Source: Rhizobacter sp. Root1238 (GTDB taxonomy: Bacteria; Pseudomonadota; Gammaproteobacteria; Burkholderiales; Burkholderiaceae_C). Taken from it: 64,000 bases of DNA. The stretch's first letter is position 1, and each line of letters begins with the position of its first letter. Below are positions 24,032 through 33,135 of this stretch, one piece after another. Position numbers and translations under genes: made by a program. The notes beneath the pieces are model-generated. The model was not told the origin of the DNA. It saw only the letters and a program-made list of their open reading frames with translations, and ran no database searches. The stretch covers positions 124,001-188,000 of the forward strand of contig NZ_LMDM01000045.1 of assembly GCF_001425825.1 (NCBI RefSeq). Direction: 5' to 3'.

Positions 24032-27022
24032 TCAGTATTCGTAGGCGCCGACGTCGATGACGCCGTTCATTGGGCGAGCGGTGCCGATGTAGTCGGTCGT
24101 CACCAGCGAGGTCGCGATGCCGGTGTTGATCGCCGGGCTGCCGGTCGACAGCGTCAGCGGCTTGCTGGTCGCGCCGGTCACGGTGGTGCTGGCGTACTTC
24201 GGGTCGACGATGCGGCTGGTGTCGGTGCGGCCGGTCGCGCTCTTGTACTGCGCAGCCCAGGCGGAGGCCGAGACGCTGCTGTCCTTCAGCACGAAGGTCG
24301 GCGCGCCGCCGGTCACCCAGTAGATGTTGCCGTCGATGCGCAGCGTCGTGAAGTCGGTCATCGCGTCGCCGTTCACCTTGATCACCGGCCGGCCTGCCGA
24401 GCCGTAGATGATGTTGTTGTAGATCTCGATGTTGACGCCCGGCGTGCCGATCTCGGATTCGTTGGACACGAAGATCGAGCCTTGCCCGGTGGTCGCGGTG
24501 TTGTAGCAGCTGTTGTTGTAGATGCGCACGTTCGACGACGAGGACGTGGCCACGCAGGCCCAGGTCGCGTTGACGACGACGTTGTTGCGCACGATGCCGT
24601 CGTAGCTCTCGTAGGCGCCGTCGGTCAGGCGGTCGGTGTCGGTCTCCTGGCCGAGCATGATCGCGTGGCCGTTGTCGCTGCGGCCGATGTTATAGAGCAG
24701 GTTGTTCTCGAAGATCACGTTGCGGGCGTTGCCCTTGGCGTACATGCCGAAATCGGGCACGTCGTGCACGTAGTTGCCGGCGACGCGCGGGTTGTTCGCG
24801 CCGACGATGTCGACGCCCTGCGCATTGGTGCCCGGCGTCACCAGCGAGGTGTTCTGGTAGATCTCGTTGTCCAGCACCTCGGTGTCGTTGGCGGTGCGCA
24901 CCAGCTTGACGATGTCGGCGACGCTGCAGCACAGCGTGTTGCCCTGGATGCGCACCTTCGCGGTGTCGATCTTGATCACGTTGCCGTCGTCGCCGCCGCT
25001 GGTGCTGCCGCGCACTTCCAGGCCCTGGATCGTCCACCAGCTGGCGAAGCAGTCGGTGTTGCCGGTGCCGGTGCCGATGGCGTCTTCGTCGCAGGCGCTG
25101 TTGTAGAAGTAGATCGTCGGGCCGGTGCCGGTGCGCTGGATCACCGGGCGCTCGCCGTTGTAGCCGCGCATCGTGATGCGGGCGGTCGACGTGCCGGCGG
25201 TGCGGATCACGACGGCTTCGGAGTAGGTGCCGGCGCGCACCTCGATGATGTCGCCGGCGGTGGCCACGCCGACCGCCTTGGTCAGCGTCTTGAACGGTGC
25301 GGCGAGCGTGCCGGCGGCGCCGTCGCTGCCGGTGGTCGCGACGAACCAGCTCTTGCCGCTGGTGTTGCCGCCACCGCCGCCGGTGCTGGTCGCGGTGAAG
25401 GTGGCGCTGACCGACTTCGCGGCCGTCATCGAGACCGCGCAGGTGCTGCTGCTGCCCGAGCAGGCGCCGCCCCAGGCGGTGAAGGTGTAGCCGCTGGCCG
25501 GCGTGGCCGTCAGCGTGACGCTGGTGCCCGACGCGAAGCTGCTGCAGCCGGTGCCGCAGGCGGTGCCGGCCGGCGAAGCGCCGACACTGCCCGAGCCGGT
25601 GGTTGTCACCGTCAGCGCGACGGTCGGCACCGCGGTGAAGACGGCGGTCGCGCTGCCGGCCGCGTTCATCGTCAGCTGGCAGGTGCTGCTGGTGCCGGTG
25701 CAGGCACCGGTCCAGTTGCTGAAGGTGTAGCCGCTGGCCGGCGTGGCGGTCAGCGTGACGGCGGTGCCGGCATTGAAGCTCGCGCTGCAGGTGCTGCCGC
25801 AGGCGATGCTGCCGCCGGTCGACGCGACGCTGCCGCTGCCTTGCTTGACGACCGTCAGCGTGTAGGTGTTCAGCGCGAACGCGGCGCCGGCCTGGGTCGC
25901 GGCGCCGACCTTCACGGTGCAGGTGCCGCCGCTGGTGGTGACGGTGCCGGTCGACGCGCAGGCGCCGGTCCAGCCGCTGAAGTGCGACGCGCTGCCGCTG
26001 GTGGCGGTCAGCGTGACGCTGGTGCCCGACGCGACGGTGCTGCTGCAGGCGGTCGGGCAGTTGATGCCGGACGGGTTCGAGACCAGCGTGCCCTGGCCGG
26101 TGCCGGTCACGGTGGTGGTCAGCGCGTAGCTGCTGGCCGGCACCACCGCGAAGGCGGCGGCGACCGCGCGCGCGGCCGACATCGTCACCACGCAGGTGTT
26201 GGTGCCCGAGCAGCCGGCGCCGCTCCAGCCGCTGAACGAATAGCCGCTGGCCGGCGTCGCGGTCAGCGTGACGACGGTGTTCTGGTCGTAGCTGTGCGCG
26301 CAGGTGCTGCCGCACGAGATGCCGGCCGGCGACGAGCCGACGGTGCCGGAGCCGGTGACCGTGACGCCGAGCGCATAGGTCGGCGCCGCCACCGCGGTGA
26401 AGCTGACGCTGATGCTGCGCGCCGCGCTCATCGTGACCTGGCAGCTGCTGCCGCTGCAGCTGACGCCGCTGCCGCTCCAGGCGCCGACGGCGTAGCCCGA
26501 GGCCGGCGTCGCCGTCAGCGTGACGACGGTGCCGGCGGCGTAAGTGCCGCCGCAGTCGGTGGCGGTGCTGCACGAGAACGGCGTCGCGTTGGCGGCGACC
26601 GTGCCCGAACCGGCGATCGTCACGCCGAGTGCGTACTCGGGCGCATCGACCGCGCTGAAGGTCGCGACCAGCGACTTCGACTGGTCGAGCATCAGGCTGC
26701 AGTCGGCGGTGCCGGCGCAGTCCACCCCGACGCCGCTCCATCCGACGAACTGGCTGCCCTGGGCGGCCGCGGCATGCAGCGAGACGTTGCTGTTCTTGCT
26801 GTACGACCCGGCGCAGTCGGTGCCGCAATCGATGCCGTTCGGGGTGGAGACCACGCTGCCCTGGCCGATGCGGCTGATCGACAGTGCCGACATCTGCGGC
26901 TCGGGCGAGGCGGCGGTGTCGTCGCCCTTCGAGCCACCGCAGGCCACCAGGGCCGCACCGAGCGCGAACAAGGTCAGATACTTCGTGACACAGGAGAGGG
27001 CGGAGATCGGGGTCGAGGACAT
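24032..27022 (-). CDS. Lipoprotein: 6 InlB-type repeats + parallel beta-helix (cassette 1)
   Basis: A 996-residue lipoprotein. I choose the ATG at 27022 (MSSTPISALSCVTKYLTLFA) because it gives a signal peptide with lipobox LVAC at about residue 24-27; the frame is open 75 nt further up. Residues about 45-545 are six InlB_B-like repeats with paired Cys, followed by a Gly/Asn linker and a right-handed beta-helix of about 440 residues starting at GKSWFVATTGSDGAAGTL and ending NGVIDVGAYEY. The helix part is very close to that of 19207-20907. It is the first gene of the four-gene minus-strand cluster. Likely role: cell-surface binding or processing of a polysaccharide; this is inference. Confidence 0.86.
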   Translation of the reverse strand: MSSTPISALSCVTKYLTLFALGAALVACGGSKGDDTAASPEPQMSALSISRIGQGSVVSTPNGIDCGTDCAGSYSKNSNVSLHAAAAQGSQFVGWSGVGVDCAGTADCSLMLDQSKSLVATFSAVDAPEYALGVTIAGSGTVAANATPFSCSTATDCGGTYAAGTVVTLTATPASGYAVGAWSGSGVSCSGSSCQVTMSAARSISVSFTAVAAPTYALGVTVTGSGTVGSSPAGISCGSTCAHSYDQNTVVTLTATPASGYSFSGWSGAGCSGTNTCVVTMSAARAVAAAFAVVPASSYALTTTVTGTGQGTLVSNPSGINCPTACSSTVASGTSVTLTATSGSASHFSGWTGACASTGTVTTSGGTCTVKVGAATQAGAAFALNTYTLTVVKQGSGSVASTGGSIACGSTCSASFNAGTAVTLTATPASGYTFSNWTGACTGTSSTCQLTMNAAGSATAVFTAVPTVALTVTTTGSGSVGASPAGTACGTGCSSFASGTSVTLTATPASGYTFTAWGGACSGSSSTCAVSMTAAKSVSATFTATSTGGGGGNTSGKSWFVATTGSDGAAGTLAAPFKTLTKAVGVATAGDIIEVRAGTYSEAVVIRTAGTSTARITMRGYNGERPVIQRTGTGPTIYFYNSACDEDAIGTGTGNTDCFASWWTIQGLEVRGSTSGGDDGNVIKIDTAKVRIQGNTLCCSVADIVKLVRTANDTEVLDNEIYQNTSLVTPGTNAQGVDIVGANNPRVAGNYVHDVPDFGMYAKGNARNVIFENNLLYNIGRSDNGHAIMLGQETDTDRLTDGAYESYDGIVRNNVVVNATWACVATSSSSNVRIYNNSCYNTATTGQGSIFVSNESEIGTPGVNIEIYNNIIYGSAGRPVIKVNGDAMTDFTTLRIDGNIYWVTGGAPTFVLKDSSVSASAWAAQYKSATGRTDTSRIVDPKYASTTVTGATSKPLTLSTGSPAINTGIATSLVTTDYIGTARPMNGVIDVGAYEY
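25390..26887 (-). repeat. Six-fold InlB_B-like repeat array in the beta-helix protein
   Basis: Six repeats of about 83 residues that match, position by position, the array of the phosphoesterase gene: repeat 2 has CSTATDC, repeat 4 has GINCPTAC, repeat 5 starts TYTLTV. The array must have been copied as a block between two genes with different catalytic or binding modules. Confidence 0.8.
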
Positions 27023-27696
27023 CGCAGGTTCCAGCTGAGACCACGATCCGACACGGACGGTGGCCGGAGCGGATTGTGTTGGCACCCACTCACGCACCTG
27101 TTTCCAGATGTGGGATAGACAGCTTACAGGTGGCTGTGGCGGGTTTCAGACGGTCGAGCCGGCGCGTGGGCACCTGCTCGCATCGATTCGTGGCGCAGCG
27201 CACACGGTGCATCCATCGGATGTCCGAATGGCTGACATCGCGAGCTCCAACTGTCGGTCGCCTGCAACGCCGGCCGGCCGGCACCTGACTGCGGCAGCCC
27301 GCGGCCACCCCCTCGGTCGCGGGGGCGCTGTTACAAAAACAATCGGAAAAGTCTGCCGGTGTGCGCCGCCTGCCTGGCAGAACTTGCAGCGGTGTGCACG
27401 GGGTGAAGGCCTGCGCCTGGCTTGGGAGATACCTGCGCAAGGGCCTCCGCGCCGCGTGGCCCGACCCCACAACTCAGGGATTGGCGCTGCCAGGGGGTTC
27501 TCGGATCATCCGGTCCATTCAAAAGGGGAGTGTCAGCGAGGTCCGGAATTGATATTGGTATTCAGGGCGGGTTGGCAGTAAACACGTCACTTACGATTCG
27601 TCCTTCATCCGGTCCGGTGCTCTCTTCCATGGCAACGCTGGGCTTTCTCAATACACCGCGGCGAGATTCGCGGCACCACTTTCAAACAAAAGAATC
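27023..27696. other. Long intergenic region between divergent surface-protein and glycan clusters
   Basis: 674 nt without a supported gene. Short frames exist but show no codon bias, start signal or recognisable product. The last 160 nt before tviB are AT-richer and contain TTGGCA at 27570-27575; these are likely to hold the promoter of the plus-strand cluster, but I cannot fix a -10 box. The other side must carry the promoter of the four-gene lipoprotein cluster. Confidence 0.5.
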
Positions 27697-28977
27697 ATGA
27701 CCACCGTTGCTATCGTCGGCCTGGGGTATGTCGGATTGCCTCTGGCAGTTGAATTCGGCAAGAAATACAAGACCATCGGATTTGATTTGTCGGCCGCGAA
27801 AATCGCCGCCTACCGCGAACACATCGATCCGACCGGCGAAGTCAGCACCGAAGCGCTGAAGGCCGCGAGCCAGCTGCACCCGACCACCGACGCCAGCGCG
27901 CTGAAGGATGCCGACTTCATCGTCGTCGCGGTGCCGACGCCGGTGGACGACGCCCACAACCCCGACCTGTCGCCGCTGGTGGGTTCCAGCACCTCGGTCG
28001 GCCGCAACCTGAAGCGCGGCGCGACCATCGTCTTCGAATCCACCGTGTACCCCGGCGCGACCGAAGAGGTCTGCATCCCGATCATCGAGCGCGAATCCGG
28101 CCTCAAGTGGAAGCAGGATTTCTTCGTCGGCTATTCCCCCGAGCGCATCAACCCGGGCGACAAGCAGCACACGCTGACGACCATCACCAAGGTGGTGTCG
28201 GGCGATACCCCGGAGACGCTGAACCTGGTCGCCGAGATGTATGGCAGCGTCATCACCGCCGGCGTCTACAAGGCCACCAGCATCAAGGTGGCCGAGGCCG
28301 CCAAGGTGATCGAGAACACCCAGCGCGACCTGAACATCGCGCTCGTCAACGAGCTCTCGCTGATCTTCCACCGCATCGGCATCGACACGCTCGAGGTGCT
28401 GGAAGCGGCCGGCACGAAGTGGAACTTCCTGCCGTTCCGCCCGGGGCTGGTCGGCGGGCACTGCATCGGCGTCGACCCGTACTACCTGACGCACAAGGCC
28501 GAGCGCCTGGGCTACCACCCGCAGGTCATCCTGGCCGGGCGCCGCATCAACGACGGCATGGCCAAGTACGTCGCCGAGCAGACCATCAAGAACCTGATCC
28601 AGGCCGGCTTCCAGGTGAAGGGCGCCGACGTGATCGTGCTGGGCCTGACCTTCAAGGAAGACTGCCCGGACCTGCGCAACTCGAAGGTGATCGACGTGGT
28701 GCGCGAGCTCGAGAGCTACGGCGTCACGGTGCACGTGCACGACCCGGTGGCCGCGGCCGGCGAGGCGAAGCACGAGTACGGCGTCGACCTGGTCGCCTGG
28801 GACGCGCTGCCGAAGGCGCAGGCCGTGGTGGCCGCCGTCGCGCACAAGGCGCTGAAGGCCCGCCCGATCGACGACTTCGTCGCGAAGCTGGTACCGAACG
28901 GCCTGTATGTCGACGTGAAGAGCCAGGCCGATGCGAAGGCCCTGAAGGCGCGCGGCCTGAACGTCTGGCGCCTGTGA
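27697..28977 (+). CDS. tviB: UDP-N-acetylhexosamine 6-dehydrogenase, TviB/WbpO type
   Basis: A 426-residue nucleotide-sugar dehydrogenase that oxidises C6 of UDP-GlcNAc or UDP-GalNAc to the uronic acid with two NAD+. N-terminal Rossmann motif [10 protein letters not shown] (8-17), central [13 protein letters not shown], and the catalytic C256 in [12 protein letters not shown] are all present. The sequence is of the Vi-antigen TviB/WbpO group ([12 protein letters not shown] near residue 320). The stop overlaps the epimerase start by one base (TGATG), a pair that in Vi polysaccharide synthesis yields UDP-GalNAcA. First gene of the plus-strand carrier-protein cluster. Confidence 0.92.
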   Translation: MTTVAIVGLGYVGLPLAVEFGKKYKTIGFDLSAAKIAAYREHIDPTGEVSTEALKAASQLHPTTDASALKDADFIVVAVPTPVDDAHNPDLSPLVGSSTSVGRNLKRGATIVFESTVYPGATEEVCIPIIERESGLKWKQDFFVGYSPERINPGDKQHTLTTITKVVSGDTPETLNLVAEMYGSVITAGVYKATSIKVAEAAKVIENTQRDLNIALVNELSLIFHRIGIDTLEVLEAAGTKWNFLPFRPGLVGGHCIGVDPYYLTHKAERLGYHPQVILAGRRINDGMAKYVAEQTIKNLIQAGFQVKGADVIVLGLTFKEDCPDLRNSKVIDVVRELESYGVTVHVHDPVAAAGEAKHEYGVDLVAWDALPKAQAVVAAVAHKALKARPIDDFVAKLVPNGLYVDVKSQADAKALKARGLNVWRL

Positions 28978-30035
28978 TGGAAGCCGACGTGACGACCAAC
29001 GAATTCCTCGACCCGGTGCTCGAACAGCTGCGCGCCGCGCCGCGCCGCTGGCTGGTCACCGGCAGTGCCGGCTTCATCGGCTCGCACCTGCTGGAGAACC
29101 TGCTGCGCGCCGGCCAGCAGGTCACGAGCCTCGACAACTTCTCGACCGGCCACCAGGCCAACCTCGACGAGGTGCGCCGCCTCGTCGGCGAAGAGGCCTG
29201 GTCGCGCCACACCTTCATCCGTGGCGACATCGCCGATTTGGCGAGCTGCACGCAGGCCTGCGACGGCGCCGAGATCGTGCTGCACCAGGCCGCGCTCGGC
29301 TCGGTGCCGCGCTCGATCAAGGACCCGCTGACCACGCACCGCTCGAACGCGACCGGCTTCCTGACGATGCTCGAAGCCGCGCGCACCGCCGGCGTCAAGC
29401 GCTTCGTCTATGCCGCATCGAGCTCGACGTATGGCGATTCGCCGACGCTGCCGAAGGTCGAGGACACGATCGGCCGGCCGCTGTCGCCGTACGCGGTGAC
29501 CAAGTACCTGAACGAGCTGTATGCCGAGGTGTTCGGCCGCTGCTACGGGTTGTCGACGATCGGGCTGCGCTACTTCAACGTGTTCGGCCCCCGCCAGGAC
29601 CCGAACGGCGCCTATGCCGCGGTGATTCCGCGCTGGGCGGCCGAGATGCTCGACGGCTCGCGCTGCGTGATCAACGGCGACGGCGAGACCTCGCGCGACT
29701 TCTGCTTCGTGACCAACGCGGTGCAGGCCAACCTGCGCGCCGGCCTGTGCGCCGATCCGGAGGCGTCGAACCAGGTCTTCAACGTGGCGGTCGGCGACCG
29801 CACCACGCTGAACCAGTTGCACGGCGCGATCGCCGAGGCGCTGCAGCGCGAATGCCCGCAGCTGCGCGTCGAGCCGCCGCAGTACGCCGCGTTCCGCGCC
29901 GGCGACGTGCGCCATTCGCTGGCCGACGTGTCGAAGGCGCGCCGGCTGCTCGGCTACCAACCCAGCCACGACGTGCGCGCCGGGCTGCTCGAGGCGATCG
30001 GCTGGTACGTGCAGCGTGCCCGCCAGACCGCCTGA
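28977..30035 (+). CDS. tviC: UDP-GlcNAc(A) 4-epimerase, TviC/WbpP type
   Basis: A 352-residue extended SDR epimerase. NAD-binding [14 protein letters not shown] at about 28-41 after a 22-residue N-terminal extension typical of WbpP/TviC, Ser-rich SSSTYGD, and the catalytic pair Y172 and K176 in YAVTKY. It interconverts UDP-GlcNAc/UDP-GalNAc or their uronates. ATG at 28977 shares a base with the tviB stop; the frame is open upstream inside tviB but that part is not protein-like. The next gene starts 68 nt later. Confidence 0.92.
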   Translation: MEADVTTNEFLDPVLEQLRAAPRRWLVTGSAGFIGSHLLENLLRAGQQVTSLDNFSTGHQANLDEVRRLVGEEAWSRHTFIRGDIADLASCTQACDGAEIVLHQAALGSVPRSIKDPLTTHRSNATGFLTMLEAARTAGVKRFVYAASSSTYGDSPTLPKVEDTIGRPLSPYAVTKYLNELYAEVFGRCYGLSTIGLRYFNVFGPRQDPNGAYAAVIPRWAAEMLDGSRCVINGDGETSRDFCFVTNAVQANLRAGLCADPEASNQVFNVAVGDRTTLNQLHGAIAEALQRECPQLRVEPPQYAAFRAGDVRHSLADVSKARRLLGYQPSHDVRAGLLEAIGWYVQRARQTA

Positions 30036-30103
30036 TCATTTTCTCGACGCTGCGAGGCACCGGCCGCGCGGCAGAAACTTCCCTTGAAACGCAGGACATC
30101 GAC

Positions 30104-30346
30104 ATGCACACCGACAAGATCCGTTCCGTCATCGCCAAGCACGCCCGCCTGTCGGTGGACGCCGCCACGCTGACCGAAGACAGCGACCTGTACGCCGCCG
30201 GGCTGACCTCGCTGACGACGGTCAACCTGATGCTGGCGCTGGAGGACGAATTCGACATCGAGTTCTCCGACAAGATGCTCGGCCGCAAGACCTTCGAGAG
30301 CATCCGCTCGCTGTCCGAAGCCATCGAAGAACTCGTCAGCGCCTGA
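30104..30346 (+). CDS. Acyl/aminoacyl carrier protein
   Basis: An 80-residue carrier protein with four helices and the phosphopantetheine site S36 in AAGLTSLTTVNL; the following LEDEFDIEFSDKML is the normal helix II-III region. The motif is GLTSL rather than the GADSL of fatty-acid AcpP, so it is a dedicated carrier. The closely linked class II synthetase-like ligase (32205-33125) belongs to a family whose partners are such small stand-alone carriers, so the most likely load is an amino acid. ATG at 30104 is 68 nt after tviC; the acyl-CoA dehydrogenase-like gene follows after 32 nt. Confidence 0.92.
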   Translation: MHTDKIRSVIAKHARLSVDAATLTEDSDLYAAGLTSLTTVNLMLALEDEFDIEFSDKMLGRKTFESIRSLSEAIEELVSA

Positions 30347-30378
30347 AGCGCTGCACTGCCGCCTTTCCTGGAGACACC

Positions 30379-31554
30379 ATGTCGCAACCGACCCGCCTCA
30401 GCCCCCAACTGCCCGCACTGCTCGAAGGGCTGCACGGCATCGGCCGCGACATCATCGCGCCGCACGCCGCCGAGGTCGACCGCGACGCGCGCTTCCCGCA
30501 CGAGGCCTACGCGGCGCTGCGCCAGCAGAAGCTGCTGAGCTGCTACGTGCCGGTCGAGTACGGCGGCATGGGGCTGAACATCAGCGACCTGTCGCAGATC
30601 TGCGAGGTGCTGGGCCAGTACTGCGGCTCGACCGCGATGATCTTCGCGATGCACCAGATCCAGGTCGGCTGCATCGTGCACCACGCGCTGGAATCCGAAT
30701 TCTTCCAGGCCTATGCCCGCGAGATGGTCGAGAAGCAGACGCTGATCGCATCGGCCACCACCGAGCTGGGCATCGGCGGCGACGTGCGCTCCAGCCTGTG
30801 CGCGGTGCAGGTGAACGGCGACCGATTCACGCTGGAGAAGCAGACGCCGGTGATCTCGTACGGCGCGACGGCCGATGCCATCCTGGTGACCTGCCGCAAG
30901 TCGGAGGACGCGGCACGCAACGACCAGGTGCAGGTGCTGGTGCGCAAGGGCGACTACGAACTGACCAAGCTCTCGGGCTGGGACACGCTGGGCTTCCGCG
31001 GCACCTGCAGCGAAGGCTTCGTGCTGAAGTCGCAGGGCCGCGTCGAGCAGATCCTGCCGCAGCCGTATGCCGACATCCACCGCCGCACGATGCACCCGTT
31101 CTCGCACGTCGTGTGGGCCTCGCTGTGGCTGGGCCTGTCGATCGACGCGGTGAGCCGCGCGCGCAGCGCGGTGCGGGCCGAAGCGCGCAAGAACCCGAGC
31201 GTGACGCCGATCTCGGCGACGCGCCTGGCGGAGCTCGACACGGTGCTGTTCTCGATGCGCGGCGGCGTGTACCAGACGCTGCGCGAGTACCACGACGTGC
31301 TGATCGCCAACGATCCCGAGGCCTACTCCGGCTTCAGCTTCGCGATCAACATCAACAACCTGAAGCTGACGGCCTCGCAGTTCGTCGTCGAGGTGGTCGG
31401 CAAGGCGATGCTGATCTGCGGCATCCAGGGCTACCGCAACGACTCGAAGCTGACGCTGGGCCGCCACCTGCGCGACGCGTACGGCGCGGCGCTGATGGTC
31501 AACAACGACCGCATCCTCGGCCAGAGCGCCACGATGCAGATCGTTCAGCGCTGA
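30379..31554 (+). CDS. Acyl-CoA dehydrogenase-like flavoprotein, probably acting on carrier-bound substrate
   Basis: A 391-residue member of the acyl-CoA dehydrogenase fold: N-terminal helical domain (1-125), beta domain with IASATTELGIGGDVRSS (about 125-240), C-terminal helical domain with ICGIQGYRNDSKLTLGRHLRDAYG. The usual catalytic Glu in the C-terminal YEGT loop is absent (VNNDRILGQ is found in that place), so the base lies elsewhere or the reaction differs. Flavoproteins of this fold oxidise aminoacyl groups on carrier proteins, as PltE does with prolyl-PCP. Its position between a carrier protein and a carrier-protein ligase supports that kind of role. Strong GGAGA site before the ATG. 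Confidence 0.85.
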   Translation: MSQPTRLSPQLPALLEGLHGIGRDIIAPHAAEVDRDARFPHEAYAALRQQKLLSCYVPVEYGGMGLNISDLSQICEVLGQYCGSTAMIFAMHQIQVGCIVHHALESEFFQAYAREMVEKQTLIASATTELGIGGDVRSSLCAVQVNGDRFTLEKQTPVISYGATADAILVTCRKSEDAARNDQVQVLVRKGDYELTKLSGWDTLGFRGTCSEGFVLKSQGRVEQILPQPYADIHRRTMHPFSHVVWASLWLGLSIDAVSRARSAVRAEARKNPSVTPISATRLAELDTVLFSMRGGVYQTLREYHDVLIANDPEAYSGFSFAININNLKLTASQFVVEVVGKAMLICGIQGYRNDSKLTLGRHLRDAYGAALMVNNDRILGQSATMQIVQR

Positions 31555-31605
31555 TTGAGACTGAGCGGGATGAAGGTCTTTGTCTTCTCCGGTTGGCGCG
31601 GCAAA

Positions 31606-31848
31606 GGCGCGGGTGGGGAGGCTGTGGCGCGCCGTCGGGTGCGGTCCTCGGCCCCTGGGGGCCGAGGACTGCCCTCCGCTGACTGGCTTCATGGCCCGTC
31701 GCCGAAACTCCCTCCACTCACTTCGTTCGTTGTGGTCAAACAGTCGGCGACAGTCAGTTCACGAAGCACGCTGCGCGTGCGGGCCATGAAGCCAGCCAGC
31801 TCCGGCGCCCCCTCCTTATTGGCGCGCCACAGCCTCCCCACCCGCGCC
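31606..31848. repeat. Palindromic intergenic repeat, family 2, copy C
   Basis: A 243-bp nested palindrome. Outer arms 31606-31633 and 31821-31848 pair perfectly over 28 bp; inner arms 31684-31698 and 31780-31794 over 15 bp; an innermost 8-bp stem (31698-31705 with 31744-31751) closes a 38-nt loop. The loop matches copy D in reverse orientation with two differences. The 650-nt gap 31555-32204 contains this copy, copy D and a 68-nt linker and no supported gene. Confidence 0.88.
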
Positions 31849-31916
31849 GTTGCAGAGACAGTGGCTCACTTCGACGAACACAAGGCCTTTCCGCCTTTCC
31901 GCAAACACAAGCCGCT

Positions 31917-32164
31917 CGCAGGTTGCGGCTGGGGGGCTGGGCTGGGGGCGATTTCTGGGGCGACGAGAAGGGCAGTGCTTGCGGGTGGCGTGCGCAGCAC
32001 GCATCGTGGACTGACTCATCGCCACTGTTTGACCACAGCGAACGAAGTGAGCGGAGGGAGTTTGGCGATGCACCCGCACGCGCAGCCCTTCTCGTGGAGT
32101 CGGCCCGCCAGGGCCGACCGCCCCGGCATGAGCCGCCAGCCCAGCCCCCCGGCCGCAACCTGCG
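31917..32164. repeat. Palindromic intergenic repeat, family 2, copy D (inverted)
   Basis: A 248-bp nested palindrome. Outer arms 31917-31945 and 32136-32164 pair over 29 bp with one mismatch; inner arms 31963-31973 and 32085-32095 pair over 11 bp; an innermost 8-bp stem (32017-32024 with 32063-32070) closes the conserved loop. The stems differ in sequence from copy C yet pair equally well. It ends 40 nt before the next gene. Confidence 0.86.
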
Positions 32165-32204
32165 CGCATAAAAACTGACAGCGATTCTTTCAAGGACTCC
32201 CGCC

Positions 32205-33125
32205 ATGTGCACCCAACACGACGACCCCTACAAGCAGTACCAGGCCGAGCTGATCGAGGCCGGCCTGCTGATCCCTTCGGGCGTGCGCGGCGTCTACGGC
32301 CGCAGCGGCACCTTCGAGAACATCATCGACCAGTTCGAAGGCCTGGTGACGCGTGAAGGCGCGTTCCAGAACGCCGAGGTGATGCGCTTCCCGCCGATCT
32401 TTCCGCGCGCCAACTACGCGCGCATCGACCACATCAACAACTTTCCCGACCTGATGGGCTCGGTGCACAGCTTCCTCGGCGGCGAGAAAGAGCACCAGGC
32501 CATGCTCGGCAAGTTCGAGGCCAAGGAAGACTGGACCAGCTCGCTGTCGCCCGCCGAAGTGATGCTGGTGCCCGCCGCCTGCTACCCGCTGTACCCGACC
32601 GCCACCGGCACGCTGTCGGCGCAGGGCCGCGTCGTCGACCTGAAGACCTTCGTGTTCCGCCACGAGCCGTCGGACGATCCGGCGCGCATGCAGATCTTCC
32701 GCCAGCGCGAGTTCGTGCGCCTCGGCACCCCCGACCAGGCGCTGAACCACCGCAACGACTGGCTGGCGCGCGGCCAGGCCATCCTCGAGTCAGTGGGCCT
32801 GCCGGTGAAGAAGGTGCTGGCCGACGACCCGTTCTTCGGCCGCGGCGCGCGCATCATGAAGGCGACGCAGCGCGAGCAGGACCTGAAGTACGAACTGGTG
32901 GTGCCGATCTGCAAGGAAGACAAGCCGACCGCGATCACCTCGTGCAACTACCACCTCGACCACTTCGGCATCTCGTTCGACATCCTGCAGGCCGACGGCA
33001 CGCCGGCGCACACCGCCTGCATCGGCTTCGGGCTCGAACGCATCGCGCTCGCGCTGCTGAAGACGCACGGCTTCGACCCGAAGCGCTGGCCGCACGAGGT
33101 GCGCCAGCAACTGGCCATGGTCTGA
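32205..33125 (+). CDS. Amino acid:[carrier protein] ligase (class II aaRS-like)
   Basis: A 306-residue truncated homologue of atypical seryl-tRNA synthetase that lacks a tRNA-binding arm. Class II motif 2 is FRQREFVRLG (165-174) and motif 3 is GFGLERIALAL (274-284). The zinc ligands of the family can be seen as C126, E169 and C272. Characterised relatives in Bradyrhizobium and Agrobacterium activate Gly or Ala with ATP and transfer it to the phosphopantetheine of a small carrier protein, not to tRNA. Here a carrier protein lies 1.9 kb upstream in the same direction. The amino acid used cannot be read from the sequence. Next gene starts 10 nt after the stop. Confidence 0.9.
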   Translation: MCTQHDDPYKQYQAELIEAGLLIPSGVRGVYGRSGTFENIIDQFEGLVTREGAFQNAEVMRFPPIFPRANYARIDHINNFPDLMGSVHSFLGGEKEHQAMLGKFEAKEDWTSSLSPAEVMLVPAACYPLYPTATGTLSAQGRVVDLKTFVFRHEPSDDPARMQIFRQREFVRLGTPDQALNHRNDWLARGQAILESVGLPVKKVLADDPFFGRGARIMKATQREQDLKYELVVPICKEDKPTAITSCNYHLDHFGISFDILQADGTPAHTACIGFGLERIALALLKTHGFDPKRWPHEVRQQLAMV

Positions 33126-33135
33126 CGAGGGCCGC

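Noticed and set aside
19060-27118. Very long open frames on the plus strand opposite the lipoprotein cluster
   Set aside because: They are antisense shadows created by high GC at third codon positions. They encode Arg/Ala/Val/His-rich strings without domains, and the minus-strand proteins have clear signal peptides, repeats and catalytic motifs.
30104-30346. Fatty-acid AcpP
   Set aside because: The motif is GLTSL instead of GADSL, and there are no fab genes nearby; a dedicated carrier protein fits better.
31606-32164. Insertion sequence or MITE with classical terminal repeats
   Set aside because: No transposase and no clear target-site duplication at the ends. Arms differ between copies, whereas terminal repeats of one transposon should match. 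A non-autonomous mobile element is still possible.
31555-32204. Small genes in the gap between the flavoprotein and the ligase
   Set aside because: Several frames are open, but they run through the palindromic arms of the repeats in both directions, so they are by-products of the inverted repeats.
32205-33125. True seryl-tRNA synthetase
   Set aside because: Only about 306 residues, with no N-terminal tRNA-binding coiled coil or extra tRNA domain, and linked to a carrier protein.
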